Positions 53,731 to 63,457 of a stretch of 64,000 nucleotides of DNA are shown here, in pieces. The stretch covers positions 68,562,898 to 68,626,897 of the forward strand of contig NC_092521.1 in NCBI RefSeq assembly GCF_037038585.1, written 5' to 3'. Position 1 is the first letter of the stretch. Each line of letters opens with the position of its first letter. The stretch is from Patagioenas fasciata. Taxonomy: Eukaryota; Chordata; Aves; Columbiformes; Columbidae. The position numbers were made by a program, and so were the translations under genes. The notes under the pieces are model-generated. The model saw only the letters and a program-made list of their open reading frames with translations. It was not told the origin of the DNA and did no database searches.

Positions 53731-54015
53731 CAAGGCTCCTCTCAGTGGAGCGCAATGATAGGATGAGGGGTAATGAGCACAGACTGAAATACAGGAGGTT
53801 CTGTCTGAATATGAGGAGAAACTTCCTTACTTTGAGGGTGCCAGAGCACTGGAACAGGCTGCCGAGAGAGGTTGTGGAGTCTCCTTCTCTGAAGACATTC
53901 AAACCCGCCTGGACACAGCCCTGTGTGATCTGCTCTGGGTGAACCTGCTTTAGCAAGTGGGTTGGACTAAATGATCTCTAGAGGTCCCTTCCAATCCCAA
54001 CCATTCTGTGATTCT
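53731..54015 (+). repeat. CR1 retrotransposon 3' end fragment
   Basis: AAGGCTCCTCTCAGTGGAGCGCAATGATAGG...GAGCACTGGAACAGGCTGCCGAGAGAGGTTGTGGAGTCTCC...TTGGACTAAATGATCTCTAGAGGTCCC...ATTCTGTGATTCTC. About 285 bp, well preserved, ending only ~350 bp upstream of the LPCAT1 CpG island. Confidence 0.94.
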
Positions 54016-54359
54016 CAAGAACTTATTTTACATTCTAAGATTTATTAAACCCCAAACTTGGAGACTTCCTTAGCTAGCTCTGTCAAGATCACAGGGTGAA
54101 AATTAGCTAGACGCTTGATTAAAAAACGTCTACGTTTGCTTGGAACAGAAGATTCCCCATAGACTTGATAAACACCTCACCACGTGATGCCAGCACAACG
54201 TCTTGCTTCTTCCAGGTGCAGTAGGGATGCTCAATTCAGTATTACCCATTGCCTGTGTCGTTACTTGTATAGCATCTCCACCTCAGAGAGATTCCGCTCA
54301 TTCCTTCTCTTTCATGGTTTTCTCAAAATTCCCCCCTCGTCTCCCCCATGCCCTGCAAT
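54016..54359. other. Transition from AT-rich DNA to the CpG island
   Basis: No feature recognised. Composition shifts sharply near 54350. Confidence 0.6.
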
Positions 54360-54704
54360 ACCCTCGCTCTGGGGCCCGAGCGCGGAGCCAGCCCCGGCCC
54401 CGAGGCGCACCTGAACGGCGGCGACAGACCCCCGTCACCTCCCCAGCCCCTGGGGCACCCTCAGCCCCACCGCCCGCGACGCCCCCCTCGGTCTCCACAG
54501 GTGACAGGGACAACGCGGCCGCGCTCCCAGCATGCCCCGAGGGGAATGGTTGGGGCGGTTGGTGGGTGGGCGCGCGAGTGCGCGCGCGGCGGCGGCAGCC
54601 GGCGAATGGGAAGCGGGCACGCGCGCGCCCCTCTCCCCCTCCCCGCCGCTCCAACCGACGCGGAAACCCGCGCCCAGCCTGAACCGCTGTAACCGGCGCG
54701 CACG

Positions 54705-54714
54705 GCGCATGCGC
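54705..54714. promoter_or_regulatory. Palindromic NRF1-type site
   Basis: GCGCATGCGC is a perfect self-complementary core of the NRF1 recognition sequence. It sits about 175 bp upstream of the LPCAT1 start codon inside the CpG island. NRF1 sites of this form are common in TATA-less CpG-island promoters. That it binds NRF1 here is inference. Confidence 0.55.
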
Positions 54715-54825
54715 GGTCCCCGGGGAGGGCGGGGGCCGGCGTCTAGTGGCGAGGGAGCCGGCCGCCGGCGCCTGGCCGCCTGTCGGCGCCGCTACTCGGG
54801 AGCTAGCGGTCGCTGCGCAGCGCCC

Positions 54826-54867
54826 GCGCCCTCTTCCCGCTGGGCCGCGCCCTCTTCCCGCTGGGCC
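54826..54867. repeat. Exact 21-bp tandem duplication in the LPCAT1 5' leader
   Basis: The 21-mer GCGCCCTCTTCCCGCTGGGC+C occurs twice head to tail with no mismatch (54826-54846 and 54847-54867), then a partial GCGCC follows at 54868. It ends 20 bp before the start codon. Each copy carries a CTCTTCCCGC pyrimidine block. Confidence 0.95.
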
Positions 54868-54887
54868 GCGCCTAACCCTGCCCCGCC

Positions 54888-55004
54888 ATGAAGTTGAGCA
54901 GCCGCGGCCGGGGATGCTGCGTGGCCGGCAGCCGGGAGCGCGGGCCGCCGCCGCGGAGCCCCTTCGTGCACCAGCTGCGCCTCAGCCCCCTGCAGAAAGC
55001 CAAG
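54888..55004 (+). CDS. LPCAT1: LPCAT1 exon 1 coding part (39 codons)
   Basis: The start ATG at 54888 has G at -3 (GCCATGA context). It is fixed by an in-frame TAA at 54873-54875, five codons upstream, so the coding frame cannot extend further 5' within this exon. The exon encodes exactly 39 residues, a basic Arg/Gly/Pro-rich leader followed by SPFVHQLRLSPLQKAK. The latter is the conserved LPCAT1 N-terminal block just before the membrane segment. The donor is CAAG|GTAGGG at 55005, intron phase 0. GC content is very high because the exon lies inside the CpG island. If the intron were retained, the frame would stay open to 55277 but would lose all similarity to the family. Confidence 0.94.
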
Positions 55005-58000
55005 GTAGGGGCGTGCAGGGCCCGGCTTCCCCCCTCCCTCCCTCCTCCGCCTCCTTTCCCTCGTACCCCGCCGCGCACCGGCTGGAGGGCCGCGTCCTGC
55101 GGCGGGCGGAGTGCCCAGCCGCCGGCGCTTTGTGAGCCGCCGGGGGCGGCGGGACCGGGGAGAACCGGTGCGTGTGGATGTGTACGCAAAGCCGGGCTTG
55201 CGGGGGCTGAGGCGGGTGGGTGGGTAGTCGGGGGCGGCGCGGTGCCAGGGCGGGCGGGGGGCTGGAGGCGGCCGTGAGGCCAGGGGTCGGTAGCGGCCGC
55301 TGTAGTGGCCGCCGCTCCGAGGGCGTGTTCCGCAACTTCGCCGCCGCTGCTTTCTTAAAAAAAAAAAAAAAGAGAGAATTGTTTTACGAAAAATGGATTT
55401 TTAATTTTTTTTTAATGGGGGGTAGGGGAGCAGTCCTGCGGAGGCACTCATTCCAGCATCAAGTTAAGGTGTGTCTGGGCCGAGGCATCCCGTGCATCCG
55501 AAGTTTGGCCCCTGAGTAAATAATCCCTGTGGCATATTTTACACATTGTACAGGTAGTGTGAGATGCCAATAATCGGTATTAAAATGTAAATTTGCAGTT
55601 ATATGTTGTGTGTGGGTTTTTCTTTTTTTTTTCCCCTCCGTGCCACTGCCTCACTCACACAGTGAGCAGTAGGTGGTTGGATATTCAGAGTGCATGGCCC
55701 TTGTCTTAGGCTTTTGGCAAGATCTGGGTCACTTGCTGGATGAAGAAATACCATCAAAGGCTCACCTAGTAAGAAGTTGGCCATTTCTATTGCTTTAATC
55801 ACAGTAATGTTTCAGTTCCTTAAAGCTGTTGTTTTGGGGACCTAACAGCCAACAGTACCTATCAACATGGAAATTATGATCTACTAATACTGAACCTCTT
55901 GGATCAAGGTGATTTAGATCCAACTTTAATTTTCATACTGAGTGAAGTTCATTGTTGTATTGCCCTGTTGCTGTCCAGATACTTGACACAAGACATGTAT
56001 GGCCTGATTTACAAAATATCCAGATGTGCCTCATGTGAAGTATCTGGCAGCCAAGGATTTCATAATACACTCCTGTGTAAAAGTTTTTTTACTTTTTAAA
56101 ATTAAGTTTCTGAGGATGATACAGTTAAATGCTGAAGTCAGTGACTACTGATTAAATTGTTTGAATGGGAAAAGGGAGAATATGTTTGTGCCGTTTGGCT
56201 CATTTCAGTTTATACCTAGAGCTTCCTCAATAAATTACCCAGTTGTAATGATTTCTTTTCCATGTAATCCTATTTTGTTCCTTAAGTCATGTTTTCTATG
56301 TAAGTAATGAGATAGAAGACTTTCAGGGGGCAGAGAGAAGCAAAGACAGCATGCATTCATATGGACTAGGATTCTATCTAATTATAACAGTGTTTTATTT
56401 TGTAGTGTTAATGTATCTTTTAAATATTGTTTTTTACTTGGTTATTTATAGGGAATTTTAAAAATACTGTTGGGAGGGCAGAGTACCAGTTTCACAGTTT
56501 TTGCAGTATTGAGTCTCGTATGAGCTACGTGTGGCATTACTGAACTGCTTTTAGTCCTAACAGACCTTTAGCTGCTTTGCCAGCAAGATGACTGTCTGTA
56601 AAAGATACTTGCTTTCTGCATGGGCTGCCCTGTACATCTGTATGAGACATGAGCTTTGCCATTGGATTTCAAGGATTTATTACTTTCAGTGAAAACTGTG
56701 AGATGTGTTTAAAGCTCTGTAGTTTTTTACAGTGTGCAGACCAATGGAGTAGCCTCACCAAAGAGTGTGGCTTGGTCTTGCTTTTAAAGTGAACAATCTT
56801 TTATTGATGTACAGAGGCACAGAGTTCTTTAACCCAGCTTTTCTCTCTGTCTTATTTGGGCAGTTTTACAAGAGGGAAAAGCACAGAAGCTGACATAGAG
56901 AACTGTGATAGATTTTCTGCTTTGCCTTAATCATGCTCTCCTAACCTCTTCGCTGATTAAAAGAAAAGTTGTGCTTGAGAGAGAGGCTGTTAAAAAAGAG
57001 CTGTGGAACGGTTGCACTTATGAGACGTGCTCCTCTCCCAGGAAGGGAGACTTCTTGAATGGAGAGGCTGCTTTCCAGTCAGTTACAGCAGTGTGTATTC
57101 TCTTCCATGTAATCCTGGCCTGTTACTGAGAGTTTGGTATGAAGTACTACAGCTGAGCTCACTTCCTGTTCAACTGGAGGTACATATTGTGTCACAGATT
57201 TTTCTGTCTGTCCTGTGAATCTAATGGGGTGAGTTCTGGGATTGCAAAGCCTATCAAGGAAGGTTAGGAATGTGTGGGGGCTGGAGGTACATGAAGAAGT
57301 CAGTGAGCGCAGGAGAGTGGGAGATGAGACTGCTTTGTCCAATGGTCAGTTTTCTGTTGCTGGAGTTCTGTCAGATGGCCTCATTATCTTCACCAGTACC
57401 TCATCCCTGACTCATCATGAACTCTGCAAGAGGTTAGATTAGCTTCTTTAGCCCATTAATACAGCTCAAAGTAAATGCATTTTAGAACATTTTAGCCTGT
57501 GGGAGTAAAAAAAAAAAGTAGAAAGTAGGAGGACAAAACAACTGCAGAGAGGAAGAACAACAGCAAAAGTCCATTTGAATGTCAAGGAATTGTTCACATC
57601 TTGTTTTATTTGCTTTATAAAACTGGGAGGTAACAGGAGTGGAAAAGCAGTAAGGCTATTTAAAACTGAGTTTTATGCTTCCTGTAGAAATGTTTATTTC
57701 TCTCTGATCTGAGAGTGACAGAGTGGGTCATTCTTGAAGCTACCTGTTTTATTTCAGTACCTACAATAAAAAGATCCTTTCCGGGAGAAATACAGACATG
57801 ATTTCATTAGCCTTGCTTATCCTAACATCCTCTGGGCACCTGTCACGTATGTCAAAGCGCTTGATTCTAGTTACCTCTGCAGAACAGGCAGAGGCATTAC
57901 TGGAACTGTCACAAAATATTAGTAGCTTTGTTTTCCTGCCACTTAAAAACACATTGCAATGCCATTTTCCTTGCTTCCAGTGTTTCTGGCCCTTTTATTG

Positions 58001-61000
58001 CACCAATGCTGGAGTTCCTTTGGTGTCTTGGTGAACTGATTTGTCTCAATAAACCATCAGTTTATTGTGTTTTTCTGTAATCTGATTGTTTTATTTTGTT
58101 GGGATTACTTTTTTTGCTCAAATGAGTTGCATTGGCTTATTGCAAGCTCAGGTAAGTGCTAGGGCTGACTCAAGGGAAAGATTGAGGGGAAAGTGAACAG
58201 GACCACCTTCTTTATCAGCAATGATCTGTTAGATTGGCTTAGTTACACATGGACATTTCTACTCTTGTATTTATCTCCATGATTGTGTCAATCAGGGAAC
58301 TTGCGGAGTGAGAAAGCGGGTTGTAAGAGAATTGTTCAGGGATTAATTCCTAGCTCTCTCAGTGCCATCTTTGGTGAATTGAGGCTGTAGGGATGATAAT
58401 AGTGAAGAAATTGCAGTGTGGGGCAAGGTGTAGTCTCTATCTGGTATGTTTAAAAGAAAAATCAGACCCTCTACCATGTTAAATGTGCCATTCATTATTC
58501 AGTTTTTTTGTTCAATATGTGATGATCGGGTTGTAACAAGTCATGGAAATTTTGTTGTGAATAAACTTTTTAAACTATGTTTCTAATTGTATCGCTAATT
58601 GCAAACATACTTTTTTGCAGCTTCTCTGTGCACGAGAGTTATGATACTGACTTTCAAGACAAGAAACAGACGTACAGAAGGAGAAACAAAGGAACTCTGT
58701 GATTGCCTTGCTCAATGCTTAGATATGTAGGATGTTTTGGAGAACTTAAAAAGGACTTAAGTTCATACACAAATCTGAATTCAGGGTCTCTGAATGAGGA
58801 GAACCTGTGATAACTATTTAGAGTGATTTGCCTTGCATCAGACTGAAGCCCTTCTGATAGAAGAGTACAGTTTCCCGTGGCAACCTTCTGTTATGAGCTG
58901 TAAGACCATCTTCCCCCTTTCTGCTGTCCATGAGTCTTTTACAACATACACTTCAGCTCCTGAAAAACTAAGTAGGGTCCTGTAGACCACGAAGTGTTAA
59001 ATGAGCTGTAGTCAAACCCCTCTGAGAAAACTGGTCATGAGCTGAACCTCCCAAGGTACAGCTCTAGACAGACCTTTAGGGTTTTTTAAATGTGTCTCAA
59101 AACACAGGTGTTTACATATAACTTTTTACCAGATAGAATTTGTAATTTTACTAGAAAACATGTCTGAGTGAATGTCCTAAATATGTAGAAATGTGATCAC
59201 TAAAATCAGATGTCTGTACAAGGTCAGACCAGGAGTGCATGTCTCCTGCATTTTCATTTCTGACAGTGGCCAGTACTGCAGGATCTTCTCCCTTTTTTTG
59301 TCTGACGCTTATACTACTATTGTACTTAGTTTTTACAGGATAGAAGCTTTCTTACTCAGTAAGGTGTGTGAATGTAGATATAGACTGAACTTCTTTTCAA
59401 GTGTTAGTGTCTTTGTTGATTCCTAACCTTCTTCATGGGCTGAACATACTTCTCTATCCTACCAAATTTCTTGTGTAGACAGGTACTGCTGAAAAAGAGG
59501 CTGGTGTAACAGCCAGACCCTGTACATCTGTATACTTCGAACTGCTTCTTGCTGCTCGTTTCCACCACTGCTGTTTCTGGACATAGAAAATCAGGAGGCC
59601 TTTTGTGCACATTTATGCCATCTTTCACAACCTTATAGATGCAACTACTGCTTCTCTTCCGTGATTTGACTGAAGTGATCTTGATACAGAGGATTGCTAC
59701 AGAGATGCGAAGGCCTGAATAGCTCATCACCAGTTGCCTGTCATTCTGCTTTGCCCTGGTATAGGAAGAGACTTTGAGGAGTGGGAGGGAGAGGTTGTGA
59801 ATCCCAGAGGACTGTGTCCTCACCTGCATTTGGGTAGCTGGTCCTTCTCATCTTAGGAGCTTAGAAGGCAGGTGCTCTCTCTTTGCTTTGCAGATGAATG
59901 CTCCCCTGGCTGTTGCCAGACGTGGTGGTCTTTTGGTCTCTGAGTACAGAGTTGCACGAGTCAGTAGGACTTCAGTGCTCATCTGACCATTGCCAGTTTT
60001 GGAAGTTGAACTCTTTCATCTGGGAAACTAACCTATCTAAGAAAAAAAATAATCCTTTTTATTTTGATTCTGCAAACTTGCACCCAGAGACTGGAATCCT
60101 GTTTTGGGGAGTGAGACCATGGTTGTTACAAGATGATGGTTCCACTCAGAACAACCACTGTAAAATGTGACATTGCAGTGGGCTGGTAGCTTAGGGTTTT
60201 CTCCTGCTGTGTGTTCCCTGCCTCTACCCTAGATCTACAGATTTGTGCTTGGTGAGTTGGTTATTGAGCTGCTTTGGGAAGTGAGAGGAAGCAGGAACTG
60301 ATCAATGGAAAACTGAGCTGCATGATGACTAGATCTACATCAGGGAAGAGAAGAATATGAATAATGCTTTCCACAGCAGCCTGGAGATGCATCAGATGAA
60401 GCACAACATCAGACAGCACCTTATGCCTTGTTACTCATGTGTACCTAGCCATTGTGATACTGAAAAGTGCTTTTCTACCTCATCTAGTGCACCTGTGAAT
60501 ATGTAGCATATTTCCTGTTGAATTCTATTTCTTTACGTGGCCTTTCTGTTTCATAGTGTCTCATCCATCTTCTGCTAGCCACCTTTGTACAACTTGAGGA
60601 GCATTGGTGCTACCATAGTCACCTTTAAACAGTTTTCAGTTCCCTCTCTTGCTTAGGCAGTCATCTGAAGCTGTACCCTCTTCCACTTTAAGAGCTTTTT
60701 TATTTTCCCTGTCCTTTGAGTGAGGAAGATGGGACTCTGACTCCTGGAACTGTTTCCTGTAGCAGGTGAATCATTGCACGCATAGTTGCTGAATTGTGTT
60801 TTCTAAAGGACAGTTGGGAACAACTCCAAACAGCTAGGGAAAGATGCTACTTTTGGGAGAATTCTTCAAAAGACTGGGAGAAATTCCACCATGATGTGTT
60901 TTTCACCAAAGTTGAAGGCATAGGGCTGGCTGACTGGAAATGAGCTCTCCGAGAACTAGAGTACTGGAAGGAGGTGCAGAAGCAACTAGGTTCACTGTGG

Positions 61001-63457
61001 CTTCACAGGGCAGGACAACTTCTTGAAAACCTCTGCTTTCCAGGGTGTTGTGCCCATTAGCACAAACCTGGAACATAAACTCATATCTTGATGTTTGTCC
61101 AGATGTGTCTCTGTACAGTGTTCCCCACTGTGGTTCCCCACAGCTTCTGGTTCCAAGGACATACTACAGATGAACCAGTTCCTGCCCAGTCCTGGAGGAG
61201 GTTTCCAGGCTGGGACTTGTATTGGCATGTGAATGCACCCTGCTGAAGTAGTGCACGTCACTGGCTGCGAGCTGCTGTGATGAACTGACTTCTCTGTAGT
61301 GCAGTAAGATTTACAACACACCCATGCTAAATATTTACTTAATGTGAGGCTTCAGAAAGGGAAAAGAGCATGCGGATGTATTCACTGCTCACCATCGGAT
61401 CTGAAGAAGTGTGGAAAGCGAAGACTGCATTAGCTTTAAAGTGTGCTGTGTTTCAGATACAGCTAAATTGGTGAATACAAAATTGTTGTGCATACACCAC
61501 AATTATTTGTTTGGAATTGAAACGTATTTTCCTCATTTTAATGTTAGTAATTTTTAAGCTAAGACTTCAGATCTGTTTCTGGGAATCACTGACTTTTTCG
61601 GTCTGAGATTGTGTTAGAATAATGCATTTGTTTTGGATTTTGCAGATTGCCATCATGACCTTGACTCTTTTTCCTATCCGACTCTTTTTTGCTGCTTTTA
61701 TGATGTTGCTGGCCTGGCCTTTTGCATTCATTGCTTCGATGGGATCTGATGAGCAAGACCTTGAAAAACCCCTCTCCTGGTGGCGAAAGTGAGTTACTGA
61801 TATGGTGAAATACTGAGAGAATCATTATGTAGTTCAGCAGTTTGAAATAGAGAAGATTGCAAACACCTGATGCCTGTCTCACAGACCTGCTTTTCTCTTC
61901 AAAAGACAAATAAAAAGATTGTTATTTAAACACCTTCCTCAGATGGGAGACTAAAAATACACCAACTGTTTGATTTACCAGGTGACCCAAGAATTACAGG
62001 GAGAAAAACTGATCATCTCTGATCTTTATTGAGGATGTAGTGTGAAACTTCATTGTGACATCCTTCGATTTCAATCATTCTTGTAATGTCAACTTCTTGT
62101 TGTGAAGATTGGCACTGTGGAATGTGCCCAGATGTCATATTCTAAATTGTTGTTTTAAACAGCTTCACCACGTTGTTTGCTACCCTGTGGTGAATAGACA
62201 ACTTCTGTTGGTTCTCTGAGGGCTTGCCCCATGCTTTGATGTTTATTAATAGAAGTCTGTGCTTGCTTTGATACTGGAATGCTAATTAGAGTAGAATGGA
62301 AGACAGTGTTCACCCATCCATGAAAACTGCCATTTGAGGAGCAAGGAAGGAGGAGTGTATCACCTCTTCCGTAGCGAACTTTAAAATTAGGAACTGGCAC
62401 TAGCATGAGGGAAGTTGATTCTGTATTTTCATCACCAGTTTACATTTCATTTGGAATGATACCCATATAACTAAAGGAATAATTGACTGTCTTCAATCTT
62501 GCATGCAATTATTTTGAAGCTTTTTAGATTGTCCCTCCCCCATTTCATCCAGTTTTCAGTGTCACCCTGCTCTCCAGCTTCCAGTTCCTGTGAGTATAAC
62601 AATTTGTGGTGTTTTGTTTTTGCACTGTTGGTTCAAAGTAAATGTTTCTCTTTTCATGACTGTCAGTTTAAAAAGCAAGCAAACAAAACCCCAGAAAAAA
62701 AGCTACAAAAAACCCAACCAAACAAAAAAACACTTTAGGAGGAGAAAGTAAAATACCACCAAAGCTCCCGGATGTGTTCTGTGGACAACCCTGTGTTTGA
62801 GAATCTCTGCTCTACATTCCTCCACTGTTTTGTTTGAGTAAGCTCAAGCCCAGGAATCAGGGTTGTTGTATTCTAGCAATATCCTAATAGCGTTTTTCAG
62901 GACTTGGTTTACTACAGCTTTTTTTGGTGTTACTGGAAAGCATTACTAGACAGTCATAGTCTGAATCAAAATTAATTTAGTGATAAAATAAATGCCAATC
63001 TTACTGTGATTTAGGAGCATTAATACTCAGACCTGAAACTAAACTGAATGGTATCTTACCTTGCAAAGTGGTCTTAAATCTCCTGAGAAAAACAAGAGAT
63101 CTATGCAGTGTTTCTGCTCTGTTTAGGCAATATATCCTATCTGTACTTTTGTCATGCTTGCAGAGTTTTTATGTAATGTTTTTCCTTCCATTATTTTAAG
63201 GTATTCCTGTGGCAGTATAACTGTTTTCTCAACTCTTCACAGGATAGTGGATATTTTGCTGAAAGCGATCATGAGAATGATGTGGCTTGCTGGTGGATTT
63301 CACTGGATAAATGTAAAAGGCACACGGGCATTGCCAACAGAAGCAGCAATATTAACAGTAGCTCCTCATTCTTCCTACTTCGATGCCATTCCAGTAACTA
63401 TGACCTTCGCCTCCATTGTGATGAAAGCAGAAAGCAAAGATATTCCTATTTGGGGAA
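54888..63457 (+). CDS. LPCAT1: LPCAT1, 5' three coding exons (partial gene, continues past the window)
   Basis: Lysophosphatidylcholine acyltransferase 1 uses acyl-CoA to re-acylate lysophosphatidylcholine (and lyso-PAF) in the ER and lipid-droplet membrane. It is important for lung surfactant dipalmitoyl-PC and membrane remodelling. Three exons (54888-55004, 61646-61788, 63243-63457) join in frame with GT-AG introns to give 158 full codons. The conceptual protein shows a short basic N-terminus with PFVHQLRLSPLQKAK, a hydrophobic membrane segment at about residues 44-72, and an HSSYFD acyltransferase motif I at residues 129-134. From memory of the human protein, these blocks align without gaps from PFVH onward. 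The N-terminus is 6 residues shorter than human, which puts the motif histidine at the position equivalent to human H135. HSSYFDAIPV fits LPCAT1 better than LPCAT2. The EGT motif, later acyltransferase blocks, EF-hands and C-terminal ER-retrieval signal would be encoded downstream of 64 kb. Confidence 0.96.
55005..61645 (+). other. LPCAT1 intron 1
   Basis: Donor GTAGGG, acceptor TTTTGCAG; 6.6 kb. The first ~340 bp is still CpG island, ending at an A15-type run near 55358, after which the DNA becomes AT-rich and mostly unique. I see no recent CR1 here. A short stretch at 59200-59285 (GTCAGACCAGGAGTGCATGT, then CTGACAGTGGCCAGTACTGC) resembles an old amniote interspersed repeat, but I cannot name the family with confidence. 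Open frames in this intron look like chance. Confidence 0.85.
59200..59285. repeat. Possible ancient amniote interspersed repeat
   Basis: The pattern 'GGTCAGACCAGGAGTGCATGTCTCCTGC ... CTGACAGTGGCCAGTACTGCAGG' is reminiscent of an old, widespread sauropsid repeat with the phrases GGGTCAGACC and GACAGTGGCCAGT. It is short, diverged, and recognised by phrase only. Confidence 0.35.
61646..61788 (+). CDS. LPCAT1: LPCAT1 exon 2 (membrane segment)
   Basis: The acceptor TTTTGCAG|ATTGCC lies at 61645/61646 and the donor CGAAA|GTGAGT at 61788/61789, giving 143 nt and a phase 2 end. It encodes residues 40-86 plus two bases of the next codon. The translation begins IAIMTLTLFPIRLFFAAFMM and continues through a hydrophobic stretch to GSDEQDLEKPLSWWR. 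This is the single strongly hydrophobic membrane-inserted segment of LPCAT1, followed by an acidic linker. The length equals the human counterpart (48 residues counting the split lysine). No stop codons or indels interrupt the frame. Confidence 0.95.
61789..63242 (+). other. LPCAT1 intron 2
   Basis: 1454 nt, GTGAGT...TTCACAG. It contains an A-rich tract (about 62668-62735, built of CAAACAAAAC-like units). Nothing else is recognisable. Confidence 0.9.
63243..63457 (+). CDS. LPCAT1: LPCAT1 exon 3 (acyltransferase motif I)
   Basis: The acceptor TCTTCACAG|GATAGTG lies at 63242/63243 and the donor GGGGAA|GTAAGT at 63458. The first base completes a lysine codon split across the junction, 71 codons follow, and one base of the next codon remains; ACN would give the Thr expected after DIPIWG. 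Conserved blocks in order are IVDILLKAIMRMMWLAGGFH, ALPTEAAIL, the H-x4-D motif HSSYFD (residues 129-134; His is the catalytic base in this acyltransferase family), AIPVTM, and VMKAESKDIPIWG. The open frame continues a few codons past the donor into intron 3 and then stops at 63475-63477, which supports the exon end chosen. Confidence 0.95.

Larger units (their letters stand above)
54532..54891 (+). other. Upstream ORF overlapping the LPCAT1 start (ATGA)
   Basis: An ATG at 54532 opens a 119-codon frame, out of frame with LPCAT1. Its TGA (54889-54891) overlaps the LPCAT1 ATG (54888-54890) as ATGA. The Arg/Ala/Pro-rich translation is what a GC-rich island gives by chance, and I recognise no domain. 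It matters only if transcription starts upstream of 54532, which the sequence does not show. Confidence 0.3.
54360..55345. promoter_or_regulatory. CpG island promoter of LPCAT1
   Basis: About 1 kb is abruptly GC- and CpG-rich, while the DNA on both sides is AT-rich. It contains GC boxes (GGGGCGG at 54552-54558; GGGCGGGGG at 54727-54735) and an NRF1-type palindrome at 54705-54714. I see no TATA box close upstream of the ATG, so a dispersed, TATA-less housekeeping promoter is the natural reading. The transcription start cannot be fixed from sequence; 54.70-54.87 kb is the likely zone. The island runs through exon 1 and ends at an A-run near 55358. Confidence 0.88.

Noticed and set aside
54298-54710. 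Long minus-strand frames across the CpG island, suggesting a divergent gene
   Set aside because: Stop codons are rare in GC-rich DNA, so long frames appear on all strands. The translations are Arg/Ala/Gly/Pro runs without domains. A divergent non-coding transcript is possible but not shown.
59404-59829. 141-codon minus-strand frame inside LPCAT1 intron 1
   Set aside because: No recognisable domain and no conserved motif; the intron is long enough for such a frame to occur by chance.
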